From Bacillota bacterium (GTDB lineage Bacteria; Bacillota; Clostridia; Acetivibrionales; DTU013): a stretch of DNA of 64,000 bases. The position numbers and the translations under genes were made by a program. Positions 44,327 through 52,468 of the stretch are shown here, in pieces. How positions within the stretch are numbered: position 1 is the first letter of the stretch; every line of letters starts with the position of its first letter. The notes under the pieces are model-generated. The model made no database searches. It had not been told where the DNA came from and worked only from the letters and a program-made list of their open reading frames with translations. The stretch spans positions 1 through 64,000 of the forward strand of contig JAEZMD010000026.1 in NCBI GenBank assembly GCA_023435745.1. The letters are read 5' to 3'.

Positions 44327-45235
44327 CTATTCATCTTTTGTTATGTCTCTTTCATCCTCGAGCGCCCCGGGGAAATCCATTTTTTGAGGCGGGAAGAATT
44401 CATCAACTGGGAAGTCGATCGTGTCAAACAAGCCGCACGCATCCTCTTCCGTTGCAGCGACGCATTGTTTGTTCGGAACACAGAAGTCAAATGCGGGGAT
44501 CAGCAGTTGTACGAATCTGGCAAGCTTGATGATTGAGAAAAGACCTATTGTTGCTACGACCTGCCTGGTAACAGATAGATGCCTGGTATTGTCAGTAACA
44601 AGGTCTGTTTCGTCAAAATCGATTTCATCAATCAAGTCGCTGACCGTATTGGGCACATTTCTCTCACAGCTGTCATCGCAGGTGTTTTCCAGAACATCGA
44701 CCAGTCTCGCACCAAGTGTGATGGGCTCTGCGACCTCGACCTTTGAAATAGGAAGATTATCCTGCTGCAGTGCGGAATCTCCCTGATTATCAAGGCCTTT
44801 ATCCACAAAACGGGACTTGAATATTTTTACATTTCCCTCGGAGCCGAACAGTATGACCTTCTTGTCGAACATAACAATGCCGGGAACTGTAATAATCTTA
44901 ATTCCGCCGTTGTGTTTGTGTACAAAGAAGTCCAGCGTCACCTTGATGAAGAATTTGATGTCCACCGTAAAGAAACCTCTCTTAAACGGCACCTCCTCCA
45001 CATCGGAGAAGACCTTTACCACTTCGGCATTCCTGGCTTTAACATTGATGGCGTGGCAGATGATCCAATTCACTTTTTCAGGTTTCTTAAAAAACACTCT
45101 TGCATCCTCAATGCAGTCTTTTTCCTTGCAGGAATCATAAATCTTTTCCACCTGTATACAAACTGCTTCTCGTATCTTACAAAGGTCACGCTCGCTGATA
45201 AGTCCCGGAAGCACTTTCTCGTGATTATAGCTCAT
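44327..45235 (-). CDS. conserved unknown protein, possibly spore-envelope related
   Basis: A 302-residue soluble, acidic protein. It has alternating beta strands (VDIKFFIKVTLDFFVH and IKIITVPGIVMFDKKVILFG), a Cys-rich centre (ENTCDDSCERN) and an acidic tail. No signal peptide or membrane segment is seen. The strand-rich repeated pattern recalls clostridial spore-surface domains, but I cannot assign one. ATG 45235 follows AGGGGG. It is divergent from the beta-propeller gene at 45388. Confidence 0.7.
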   Translation of the reverse strand: MSYNHEKVLPGLISERDLCKIREAVCIQVEKIYDSCKEKDCIEDARVFFKKPEKVNWIICHAINVKARNAEVVKVFSDVEEVPFKRGFFTVDIKFFIKVTLDFFVHKHNGGIKIITVPGIVMFDKKVILFGSEGNVKIFKSRFVDKGLDNQGDSALQQDNLPISKVEVAEPITLGARLVDVLENTCDDSCERNVPNTVSDLIDEIDFDETDLVTDNTRHLSVTRQVVATIGLFSIIKLARFVQLLIPAFDFCVPNKQCVAATEEDACGLFDTIDFPVDEFFPPQKMDFPGALEDERDITKDE

Positions 45236-45387
45236 ATCTTAATCCCCCTTCATTTAAAGCTATATTATTTGATTTCCCTCTCATTTTCATAATATGTTGC
45301 ACTCGCATTTTTGTGATATTTCATAAATGAAATCATCTGCATCATATATATAGTAATGGCAGTAATTATGAAATGTGAGAGGATGAT

Positions 45388-47034
45388 ATGTTTAATTTTC
45401 ATAACAGGCAATATATATTCCGGCAGGCGGACGGCGAGCTCTGGAATTTCTTTTGCGATTCCAGGCAATGCCTCTGCTATAACACGCTGACAGTTCGGGG
45501 CATCTGGAGCAATGCGGTCGTGCTGCACAAAAATGTGTACCAGTATTTTTATGCGGAAATGGACCGTGATGGCGTTTATCATATTCTGTTTCAGGATATT
45601 AACGGAAACATTCAATACTCCAGACTGGACGGACAGTCAATCAGAACTGTGCCCGTCCTGAACAGCAAGTCTCCGGCCGTTTATAACAAACAGCTGTATA
45701 TCGCACCGCTCAAAGAGCATGTTTACCTTTTTTACGTCCTGCAGCATGAGAACTCCTTCATGCTTGCATATCAGACGCTGGGAAATACCAGACTCGGCAC
45801 TCCAAAAGTGGTGGATTACGTTTCCGGCAGCAATCAGCCCTGCTCGATCGTATACGACCACCAGCAGAATATATATGTGTTTTATCAGTCCTATGACGGA
45901 AAATACCTCCAGTTGGGATACAAAAAATTTAATACCGCTCAAAAGCACTGGAGCGATTTTACTCCGGTGACCAAGTATGCAGGAAACTGCGAGTACCCCC
46001 ATGCCATTGCAGACAGCGGCGGCATAATCCATTTATGTTATCAGAGACGCGCGCCAAAGCTGTTTGAAATGGTCTATCAGCAAAAAGCTCCTGACAAAAA
46101 TCTTTGGTCGCGGGAAACCATTGTGCACTCCTCGGTCCACTCCTTTGAAAACGCCTCCATCCTCCAGGTAAATGACAAAATCGCGGTCTATTGGGTCCGA
46201 GAAGATATTATCTACTATAACAGCGGCTCACTGGACGGTACAGGCTGGAACAGGGCCTCCCGACACACTACTCAATTTGGCCGTCAGATTCTGTGCCTGT
46301 GCTACAAAAGCAACCGCCCGGGGGGAGGGGACGTTTCTTCCGTGGGGGACGTTTCTCCCGGTGGGGACGTTTCTCAACTCTCGCCCGGAATCTATCCCGG
46401 CAGCCTCTCCAACGGTCTGAAGCTGGCATTTCCAGCAGGCGACACCGGCAGCCGTCAGGGGGACGTTTCTCCCAGTGGGGACGTTTCTGAGCCTTACACT
46501 GAAAGCAGCGCGTATGGAGGCGCCGGCGGCAGCGGCTATTATCCGGAAAATACTCTTACCCGGCTGCAGGAAAGTGTAGACGAAGTCAAAGAAAGCTGGT
46601 CACGGAACAAAAAAGAAATGTACCGGGTCACTAATGCCTATTCGGATTTGAAAAAGGAGATGGATAAATTCTCAATCAGGCTGAATTTATTCGAGAAGCA
46701 AATCGCACAAATGAAAAAGATTATCAGCAAGCCGGAATCGGTTACATCTCCGGGGCCTGATGCCATAAATTCTGAAGTTGTCGCAGCAGCTCTGCCCACG
46801 CCTTCGTCTGCTCCCCTATCCGCAGCCGCTTCCGCGACACCCGCTGCACCTTCTCCCCAGTTGCGGCCTGCACCGGCAAGAAGCGCTTTGCCTTCGGAAA
46901 AGGTCAAAGCCACCCTGGATCCCGAAAAACTAAAGATCTGGGAAGAGTGGACGGAACCTGAAGAACTGAGGCAGGTACCACTGGAACCTCACCCGGTATC
47001 TGATGATCCGCAGGAAGAAGATGACGACGATTGA
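45388..47034 (+). CDS. beta-propeller-like protein with GDVS repeats and coiled coil
   Basis: A 548-residue protein. Residues 1-300 are repeats with Tyr/Gln-rich strands (VYHILFQDINGNIQYSRLDG, IYVFYQSYDGKYLQLGYKKF) typical of a beta-propeller. Residues 311-370 hold a low-complexity insert with five GDVS units, residues 390-450 a coiled coil, and the tail is Pro/Ala-rich and acidic. No signal peptide. ATG 45388 has GAGAGG. The function is unknown; binding of sugars or attachment to the spore surface is conceivable given the divergent neighbour. Confidence 0.75.
   Translation: MFNFHNRQYIFRQADGELWNFFCDSRQCLCYNTLTVRGIWSNAVVLHKNVYQYFYAEMDRDGVYHILFQDINGNIQYSRLDGQSIRTVPVLNSKSPAVYNKQLYIAPLKEHVYLFYVLQHENSFMLAYQTLGNTRLGTPKVVDYVSGSNQPCSIVYDHQQNIYVFYQSYDGKYLQLGYKKFNTAQKHWSDFTPVTKYAGNCEYPHAIADSGGIIHLCYQRRAPKLFEMVYQQKAPDKNLWSRETIVHSSVHSFENASILQVNDKIAVYWVREDIIYYNSGSLDGTGWNRASRHTTQFGRQILCLCYKSNRPGGGDVSSVGDVSPGGDVSQLSPGIYPGSLSNGLKLAFPAGDTGSRQGDVSPSGDVSEPYTESSAYGGAGGSGYYPENTLTRLQESVDEVKESWSRNKKEMYRVTNAYSDLKKEMDKFSIRLNLFEKQIAQMKKIISKPESVTSPGPDAINSEVVAAALPTPSSAPLSAAASATPAAPSPQLRPAPARSALPSEKVKATLDPEKLKIWEEWTEPEELRQVPLEPHPVSDDPQEEDDDD
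46327..46488 (+). repeat. five copies of GGGGACGTTTCT within a coding region
   Basis: Copies begin at 46327, 46345, 46363, 46459 and 46477. Within each group the spacing is exactly 18 bases, so every copy encodes Gly-Asp-Val-Ser in one frame. The sequence resembles one half of palindromic intergenic repeats seen in some Clostridia. Confidence 0.8.
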
Positions 47035-47043
47035 TGAAGATAT

Positions 47044-47808
47044 CTACAAAACAGTGACGCCCAACTCGCGGGCTTTTGCGGAAATAACCTCCGGCAGTTT
47101 GTTGTCGCTGATAAGGATGTCCAGGTCGGAAAGGGCACCGAAAGTAAAGGCCAATACTTTGTTGCATTTGCTTGAGTCAACCATCATGATTACTTTCTTT
47201 GCCTTTTTCATGACGGCTTTTTTCAATTCACATTCAAAAAAATTCGATACTGTAAAACCATTTTCCAGCGTTAAACCGGAGGCCGCCATAAACGCAATAT
47301 CAATGTTTATAAAATCCAGCATGGACATAGAGGTGGGCCCCGAAGAAGAAAGACTGTTCTGGTTCAGCTGACCGCCGGTATGGTATATGGTAATCCTGGA
47401 CTTTTTCGTAAGCTCCATTGCAATGTTAACCCCGCTGGTCAATATGGAAAAAGGTTCGTCGGGGATTAATCTGGCAAGACACATCATCGTACTTCCCGCA
47501 TCCACATAGATTGAGCGCCCATTGTCCAGAAAAGGCACAGCTTTTTGGGCAATGCTCATTTTTGCTTCAACATTCTCCGCCGCACGCAGGAAATAGGCAT
47601 CCTCTTCACCATATACTGAAGAGAGTTTTTTTATATTGACCGCTCCGCCATGAGTTCTGATAAGCATACCTTTCCCTTCCAGCATGGATAGATCCCTTCG
47701 GAGCGTCATAGCCGAAACCTGGGGGAAAACTTCTTTCAGTTCGGATATCTGAATTTCACCTTTCTCATTTAAAAGGTTCAAAATATGTTCCTGTCTGTCA
47801 TTGTACAA
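47044..47808 (-). CDS. DeoR/GlpR-family sugar-responsive repressor
   Basis: A 254-residue regulator. Residues 1-55 form the DeoR winged helix (RQEHILNLLNEKGEIQISEL, SAMTLRRDLSMLEGKGMLIRTHGG in parts). The rest is the DeoR sugar-phosphate sensor domain with VDAGSTMMCLARLI near 97 and VDSSKCNK near 205. I place the start at TTG 47808 behind GGGGTG; the longer frame start at 47886 gives residues unlike the family. It is divergent from the eroded dehydrogenase operon and probably once controlled it. Confidence 0.9.
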   Translation of the reverse strand: MYNDRQEHILNLLNEKGEIQISELKEVFPQVSAMTLRRDLSMLEGKGMLIRTHGGAVNIKKLSSVYGEEDAYFLRAAENVEAKMSIAQKAVPFLDNGRSIYVDAGSTMMCLARLIPDEPFSILTSGVNIAMELTKKSRITIYHTGGQLNQNSLSSSGPTSMSMLDFINIDIAFMAASGLTLENGFTVSNFFECELKKAVMKKAKKVIMMVDSSKCNKVLAFTFGALSDLDILISDNKLPEVISAKARELGVTVL

Positions 47809-47945
47809 GCCGGTCACCCCTGACTTTAGAATAAAACAATCCTGCCCGCTGTATTTGGAACAAGCTCTGTAGTACAATATTATCATAGCCTATTTGAACA
47901 AAAAGCACAAGATAATTAAAAATATGTTCTGTTTTATCATTGCAA

Positions 47946-47964
47946 TATGTTGCAATATAACATA
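47946..47964. promoter_or_regulatory. candidate DeoR-family operator
   Basis: TATGTT and AACATA form an inverted repeat with a 7-base centre, next to tandem TGCAATAT units (47941, 47951). It lies between the DeoR-type gene and the dehydrogenase remnant, where the repressor would be expected to bind. Confidence 0.45.
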
Positions 47965-48021
47965 CAATTATTCATGTAAACATAATGTTTTTTGGCAAAG
48001 ATAATGGAGGGGAAAACCATC

Positions 48022-48063
48022 ATGAAGACAAAAGCAGTCCGTTTATACGGAAAGAACGATTTA
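48022..48063 (+). pseudogene. N-terminal stump of a zinc-type alcohol/butanediol dehydrogenase
   Basis: A good ribosome site (GGAGGGG) is followed by ATG and the codons for KTKAVRLYGKNDL, the usual start of medium-chain zinc dehydrogenases of the sorbitol/2,3-butanediol type. Homology stops after 14 codons. The frame then runs into unrelated sequence and the ribosome site of the next gene. This looks like an internal deletion that removed nearly the whole gene but kept its translation start. Confidence 0.65.
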
Positions 48064-48121
48064 GTATGCTTAGCACCCTTTAGGTGCGGATTTCCATTAA
48101 AACATACAAGGAGTGAAAATT

Positions 48122-49498
48122 ATGATATATGATTTGATAGTAATCGGAGCAGGCCCCGGCGGATATCTCGGCGCAGAGCGTGCCGGGCACGCGGGACTTG
48201 CCACGTTGCTGATTGAAAAGCGTTCGCTCGGCGGCGTCTGCCTCAATGAAGGGTGCATTCCCTCGAAGGCATTTCTGAATTCTGCGAAAATCGCGGATTA
48301 TGCGAAGCATGGGGAGAAATACGGTGTGCTGGCCGAAAATGTAGTGCTGGATCATGAAACAGTGGTCAAACGTAAAAACAAGGTCGTCAGAGTGCTGGTT
48401 GCCGGCGTATCCATGAAAATGAAAAAAAGCAATGTAACTGTGGTTAAGGAAGAGGCTGTTATTACAGGCCGTTCACCCGAGGGATTTCAGGTAAAGGCCG
48501 GAGACACGGTGTACACCGCAAAAAGGCTGATGGTGGCGACAGGCTCTGTCCCTGCAATGCCGCCTATTCCGGGATTAAACGAGGGATACCGGAACAGCTT
48601 TGTGCTGACAAACCGAGAAATACTCGACATCACCCAAATCCCTGAAAAGCTTGTCATCGTCGGCGGCGGGGTCATAGGTCTTGAAATGGCATCCTATTTC
48701 AATTCAGCCGGAAGCAAGGTTACGGTTGTTGAAATGCTCGATCATATCGCCGGACCCACCGACAGAGAAATCAGCACGATTTTACGCAACAACTATAAGA
48801 AAAAGGGCATTGATTTTCGTCTGTCAGCCAGAGTAACCGAAATAACCGACAGCTCGGTAGTTTTTGAAACGGCGGAAGGAAGCCAGACCGTACCGGCCGA
48901 TAAGGTGCTTGTCAGTATCGGAAGGAAGGCCTTCACTGAAGGGCTTGGATTGGAATCCATCGGCGTCGAGCTGGAGCGCGGAAGAATTAAAACTGATGAA
49001 TTCATGCAGACCAATATTCCCGGAGTATATGCAGTGGGTGATGTCAACGGCGTTTCAATGCTGGCCCATACGGCATACCGCGAAGCCGAGGTTTGTATCA
49101 GCCATATCCTCGGAAAAAAGGACAGAATGCGCTATAACGCAATCCCTTCCGTTATCTATACAAATCCTGAGGTTGGCTCGGTGGGTGAAACCGAGGAAAC
49201 TGCGAAGGAAAATGGGTTGGATGTGGAAATCGTCAAGCTTCCCCTCAGTTACAGCGGCCGTTATCTGGCTGAAACCGAAGGCGGAGACGGCATTATAAAG
49301 ATTCTGCTGGATAAAAAGTACAGAACAATAAAGGGGCTTCATATGATTGGCAGCTATGCGTCAGAAATCATTTACGGAGCCGCCATGATGATAGAAACAG
49401 AAATGCGGGTGGAGGATATCCGGCAGATTGTATTCCCCCATCCTACCGTAAGTGAAGTCATAAGGGAAGCAATGTTTGAGTCACGAGTCATTGTTTGA
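48122..49498 (+). CDS. lpdA: dihydrolipoamide dehydrogenase
   Basis: A 458-residue flavin disulfide reductase. The FAD motif is VIGAGPGGYLGAERA near 7, the redox disulfide is GGVCLNEGCIPSK near 38-50, the NAD motif is VIVGGGVIGLEMAS near 178, and the catalytic His lies in FPHPTVSE near 442. It reoxidises dihydrolipoyl groups. ATG 48122 has AAGGAG at 8 bases. Its flanks carry stumps of other dehydrogenase genes, so it probably began as the E3 of a 2-oxoacid or acetoin complex; it may now serve glycine cleavage, whose cluster has no L gene in this window. Confidence 0.95.
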   Translation: MIYDLIVIGAGPGGYLGAERAGHAGLATLLIEKRSLGGVCLNEGCIPSKAFLNSAKIADYAKHGEKYGVLAENVVLDHETVVKRKNKVVRVLVAGVSMKMKKSNVTVVKEEAVITGRSPEGFQVKAGDTVYTAKRLMVATGSVPAMPPIPGLNEGYRNSFVLTNREILDITQIPEKLVIVGGGVIGLEMASYFNSAGSKVTVVEMLDHIAGPTDREISTILRNNYKKKGIDFRLSARVTEITDSSVVFETAEGSQTVPADKVLVSIGRKAFTEGLGLESIGVELERGRIKTDEFMQTNIPGVYAVGDVNGVSMLAHTAYREAEVCISHILGKKDRMRYNAIPSVIYTNPEVGSVGETEETAKENGLDVEIVKLPLSYSGRYLAETEGGDGIIKILLDKKYRTIKGLHMIGSYASEIIYGAAMMIETEMRVEDIRQIVFPHPTVSEVIREAMFESRVIV

Positions 49499-49519
49499 AT
49501 AAGGAAAGGAACAATAAAT

Positions 49520-49630
49520 ATGCCTAAATCACAATTTGTAGACCCAGTTGAAATGATGATGGATGTCAACAGCAAATCCGGGAAAAAGGGCTCCTATAAA
49601 AATGCGGCTTATGCAGCCGCAAAGTTCTGA
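49520..49630 (+). pseudogene. N-terminal stump of an E1-alpha (TPP-dependent dehydrogenase) gene
   Basis: A 36-codon frame behind AAGGAAAGGA starts with PKSQFVDPVE, which resembles the start of E1-alpha subunits of acetoin or 2-oxoacid dehydrogenases. It then continues in short unrelated codons to a TGA. It follows lpdA by 21 bases. With the stump at 48022 it suggests two deletions in one ancient operon. A newly formed short peptide cannot be excluded. Confidence 0.5.
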
Positions 49631-49647
49631 AAATGCTCGGCACAGAA

Positions 49648-49679
49648 AAAGAGGACGATCCGTTAAGATCATCCTCTTA
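49648..49679. terminator. bidirectional terminator
   Basis: AAGAGGAcGATC and GATCaTCCTCTT form a stem with one mismatch and a 6-base loop. On the minus strand it is followed by TTTTTCTG. It ends the lpdA transcript on the plus strand and the structured RNA on the minus strand. Confidence 0.75.
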
Positions 49680-49683
49680 CATT

Positions 49684-49912
49684 TAAACCCGAAAAGCCGT
49701 TCCCCCATATTTTGACACCTAGCCCAAGGCCAGGTGGGTGTCCTGATGGCAACTTCAATCTTCCACTGCCGTTTCATACGGACACGCCGTATGCCGGAAT
49801 TAGCTTGTGGCCTGATATGTCCTGCCAGACGTCGGACTCCCGTATAAATAATGTAGGTTCAAAATAATGGGTTTATCCGAGCATTTCAGGTCAATCGACT
49901 GTTTTCTTGTCG
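49684..49912 (-). ncRNA. structured noncoding RNA with own promoter, family unassigned
   Basis: No protein frame of note occurs here, but the minus strand has a promoter (49920-49948), a closing stem TAAACCC/GGGTTTA (49875-49869 with 49690-49684), a second long-range stem TATTTTGA/TCAAAATA (49866-49859 with 49715-49708), local hairpins such as CATACGGcgtgtCCGTATG, and a terminator directly after it. The core is about 190 nt. Size and layout recall Firmicutes RNAs such as the raiA motif or 6S RNA; I cannot decide between them or exclude a new family. Confidence 0.7.
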
Positions 49913-49919
49913 TATCTTG

Positions 49920-49948
49920 ATTATACCACCGTTATGCGGGTTCGACAA
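49920..49948 (-). promoter_or_regulatory. sigma-A promoter of the structured RNA
   Basis: On the minus strand TTGTCG (49948-49943), exactly 17 bases, then TATAAT (49925-49920). Transcription should start near 49912. Between it and the DUF3343 gene (49949-50068) I see nothing else. Confidence 0.8.
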
Positions 49949-50068
49949 CAAACCGCAAAGGCAATTAAGCCTTCAAAACATGCAATTTTTCACTCTGCCT
50001 TCAATTTTCTTCGGAATGCATATGAATAGCCGCTTCCGGTAGGAACATTATGGAACGGTTGCAAAATT

Positions 50069-50329
50069 TCAATAGATTTTCACATATTTATTTTTCATGA
50101 CCTGCGGCACTACCTGATACATCTCCCTGATCATAATCCTGTTTGCCTGAGCCTGCTGCAGGACCAGTTCCCTGTACTCGAGCGGAAATTTCAGGCAATA
50201 CCCGCAACCACCCTTTGCAATCTGGCATGGCGTGGATATCACCTCGAAGACATAGCCCTTCCTCTCAAGAATGTTGCAAAGCTGCAACGCATAATTGCCT
50301 GAATCCACAATTGCGATGCCAAACATACT
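50069..50329 (-). CDS. DUF3343 small protein (putative sulfur/selenium carrier-like)
   Basis: An 86-residue protein with the DUF3343 pattern: a hydrophobic start FGIAIVDSGNYALQ, a central VISTPCQIAKGGCGYCLKFP with three cysteines, and a helical tail. The family is discussed as a possible Se/S carrier, but its function is not established. ATG 50329 has GGGAGAG about 8 bases upstream; longer in-frame starts at 50350 and 50401 have weak sites. It lies directly upstream of the structured RNA on the same strand. Confidence 0.75.
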   Translation of the reverse strand, partial: SMFGIAIVDSGNYALQLCNILERKGYVFEVISTPCQIAKGGCGYCLKFPLEYRELVLQQAQANRIMIREMYQVVPQVMKNKYVKIY

Positions 50330-50437
50330 CTTCACTCTCCCAAGAACCATTAAATCGATTCCACTGTATATTCTATTGGAAGAGGTCACATAACGTGACA
50401 ATATCGCGGATATCGCATACGTGTTGTATGGCCGGCC

Positions 50438-51439
50438 TTATTTCAAACTGCCTATCTTTTGTTCCCTGGCAAAATAAAACAAATATTGCTGCGCCGCTCC
50501 TGCATACCCGCCAAAATGCTCCGCCGCAAACTGCTGAATTTCCTTGAAGCTGGCTTCCCTCCTGAAATACAGCTCTTCCATCACTCGCCTGACCCACACA
50601 TCTGTCGGGAAAACATCCCTCTTAATGCCGCTGTATAGCAGGATACAGTCCGCCACCTTATTTCCGACTCCCTTGAATTGCAGCAGTGTCTCCCTCGCCT
50701 CATCCGTTTCCATCGCGGCAAGCCTTTGCGGGTCAAATCCACACTCAGCTACAGCTTTAGATGTCTCATGTATATACTCACACCTATATCCGGCCCTGCA
50801 TTCCTGTATCTGCTCCAGAGTGCAGGCAGCCAGAGCAGCCGAATCAGGAAAGGCGAAATAATTTCTCCCGGCGTACTCGATTTGTGCCCCGTTGAGTCTG
50901 CATATATCCTCAATAATTTTAATAATCCTGGGAATCCTGTTATTAGACGAAAGGATAAAGGAAATAAGCACCTCCCAGGGCTCCTGCCGCAATATGCGGA
51001 TTCCTTTTCCGAATTCCACGGCCTTTTTCATAATTGGATCAATGCTGACCGCCTTTTTGATCTGGGCATAATCCGTGCCAAGGTCAAAATAGTCGAACCA
51101 AATCTGTTGGAAATCTTCCATCGTCACGTTCTCCAGCACAAGCGTACCCGGTGTGTCGGATATACCGGACATACCCGGCGTGTACGTCGCGCCATGTGTT
51201 TGCGTTGCATCCGGCGTGTACGCCACATTTGCGACCTTTCCGCGCACCACGCCTGTGTAGCTGCCGTCAGGCTGCCTCTGCCACCTAAAACATTGCCCGC
51301 ATTCAAAAATGTGCACCGGATCAAATTCCCTGACTCCTTGGACTATGATCCGGTTACAGGCAGGATTCTTGCGGCCCCCTGCAGCTTCTCCGCTGCTTCC
51401 CATATTCTCAGCATGTACCTCATAACCTTTGTAAATCAT
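50438..51439 (-). CDS. 8-oxoguanine DNA glycosylase/AP lyase (OGG1 type)
   Basis: A 333-residue helix-hairpin-helix glycosylase. FECGQCFRWQ near 45 is the OGG signature. The HhH plus active site reads LLQFKGVGNKVADC near 250-263, with the catalytic Lys, and FPTDVWVRR near 280, with the catalytic Asp. It removes 8-oxoG from DNA. A stretch near 65-95 rich in Thr, Gly and Pro is a small insert relative to the family. ATG 51439 has GGGAG/GGGG upstream; the ATG at 51457 has none. It stands alone, divergent from the DUF6062 gene. Confidence 0.9.
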   Translation of the reverse strand: MIYKGYEVHAENMGSSGEAAGGRKNPACNRIIVQGVREFDPVHIFECGQCFRWQRQPDGSYTGVVRGKVANVAYTPDATQTHGATYTPGMSGISDTPGTLVLENVTMEDFQQIWFDYFDLGTDYAQIKKAVSIDPIMKKAVEFGKGIRILRQEPWEVLISFILSSNNRIPRIIKIIEDICRLNGAQIEYAGRNYFAFPDSAALAACTLEQIQECRAGYRCEYIHETSKAVAECGFDPQRLAAMETDEARETLLQFKGVGNKVADCILLYSGIKRDVFPTDVWVRRVMEELYFRREASFKEIQQFAAEHFGGYAGAAQQYLFYFAREQKIGSLK

Positions 51440-51480
51440 ATCCCCGATTTCTCCCATCTGATGTTGCTATTCAACCATTA

Positions 51481-51564
51481 TTGATATTGTGCAATCGCGG
51501 AAACAAGAGCATCATTTGCAAGAGCTGCATTCCGCTTAAGTTTCCTTTTATTGCACAATATCAA
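51481..51564. repeat. 84-bp element with perfect 15-bp terminal inverted repeats
   Basis: TTGATATTGTGCAAT at 51481-51495 is exactly repeated in reverse at 51550-51564. An inner pair GGAAAC (51499-51504) and GTTTCC (51540-51545) extends the fold. It lies between two divergent genes and contains no gene. A small MITE-like element or a long-stem RNA are both possible. Confidence 0.7.
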
Positions 51565-51669
51565 AAAATACCTCTGAACAGCAGCCCGCCTCTTTGGGCC
51601 ATGCTATATATTTAATAAACATCATGCTATAATAACAATATCTATTGTAGCATATTTCAGGAGGAACCC

Positions 51670-52467
51670 ATGAAAGAAAAAATTTACACCATACCGGTCA
51701 CGGAAGCCTTTGAGCAGGATTGCGAATGCCCTCTGTGCCTGCTGCAAAGCAAGCTGGAGAAGGAGTACACCGATTATTATCTTGGCCCTGCGCTGATGGA
51801 ACCGGACAGCAGGATCGATACAAATAAAAGGGGCTTTTGCCGCAGACACTTCGAATTGCTTTATAACCGGCAGGAAAATCGTCTGGGTCTGGCTCTTGAG
51901 ACTCACACCCACTTAAAGGAGAAGCTGGCTGAAATCAAGGAGCTCAGCAAAGCCCTTCTCAGCGAGACAAATGTCAAAAACCAACCCGGCTCAATTTTCG
52001 GTTCACTGTCGGGCAGACTTGGTTCAAGAGGTCAAGCCGGCGCAAAAGGACAGTCCTCGCTCTCCCCCTCCGCAAAGCTGGCCACAATGCTCACGCAGAT
52101 GGAAGACAGCTGTACCGTATGCAGCCGTCTCGAATATACAATGGACAGATATCTTGACGTCATTATGTACCTGTGGTCGAAGGAAGCAGATTTCCGCGAG
52201 GTCTTTTCCAAAAAGAAAGGCTTCTGCCTTATCCACCTAAATATGCTGCTTGCTGCAGCCGAAAAATATCTTAATACGGCTGAAAACAAGAAATTCCTCG
52301 GCCTTTTAATGCAGCAGCAGATTGAGCACCTGGAGAGAATCGAGCAGGAGCTTGAGTGGTTTACGAAAAAATTCGATTACCGCAACAATGATGCGCCATG
52401 GGGCAACTCAAAGGATGCGCTGCCCCGCAGCATACAGAAGCTGAAGGGTGTCTGCGATTTCAAGTGA
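51670..52467 (+). CDS. DUF6062 family Cys-rich protein
   Basis: A 265-residue protein starting with the family pattern KEKIYTIPVTEAFEQDCECPLC. Two zinc-type sites repeat: CECPLC near 18-23 with GFCRRHFELL near 55, and CTVCSRLEYTMDRY near 155 with GFCLIHLNMLL near 185. A low-complexity Gly/Ser stretch joins the halves. ATG 51670 has AGGAGG. The function is unknown; the duplicated CxxC-GFCxxH layout suggests metal binding. It converges on the DUF4397 gene. Confidence 0.82.
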   Translation: MKEKIYTIPVTEAFEQDCECPLCLLQSKLEKEYTDYYLGPALMEPDSRIDTNKRGFCRRHFELLYNRQENRLGLALETHTHLKEKLAEIKELSKALLSETNVKNQPGSIFGSLSGRLGSRGQAGAKGQSSLSPSAKLATMLTQMEDSCTVCSRLEYTMDRYLDVIMYLWSKEADFREVFSKKKGFCLIHLNMLLAAAEKYLNTAENKKFLGLLMQQQIEHLERIEQELEWFTKKFDYRNNDAPWGNSKDALPRSIQKLKGVCDFK

Positions 52468-52468
52468 C

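Noticed and set aside
46327..46488. Possible CRISPR array
   Set aside because: The repeat is only 12 bases with 6-base gaps and lies in an open frame; there are no spacers of normal length and no cas genes.
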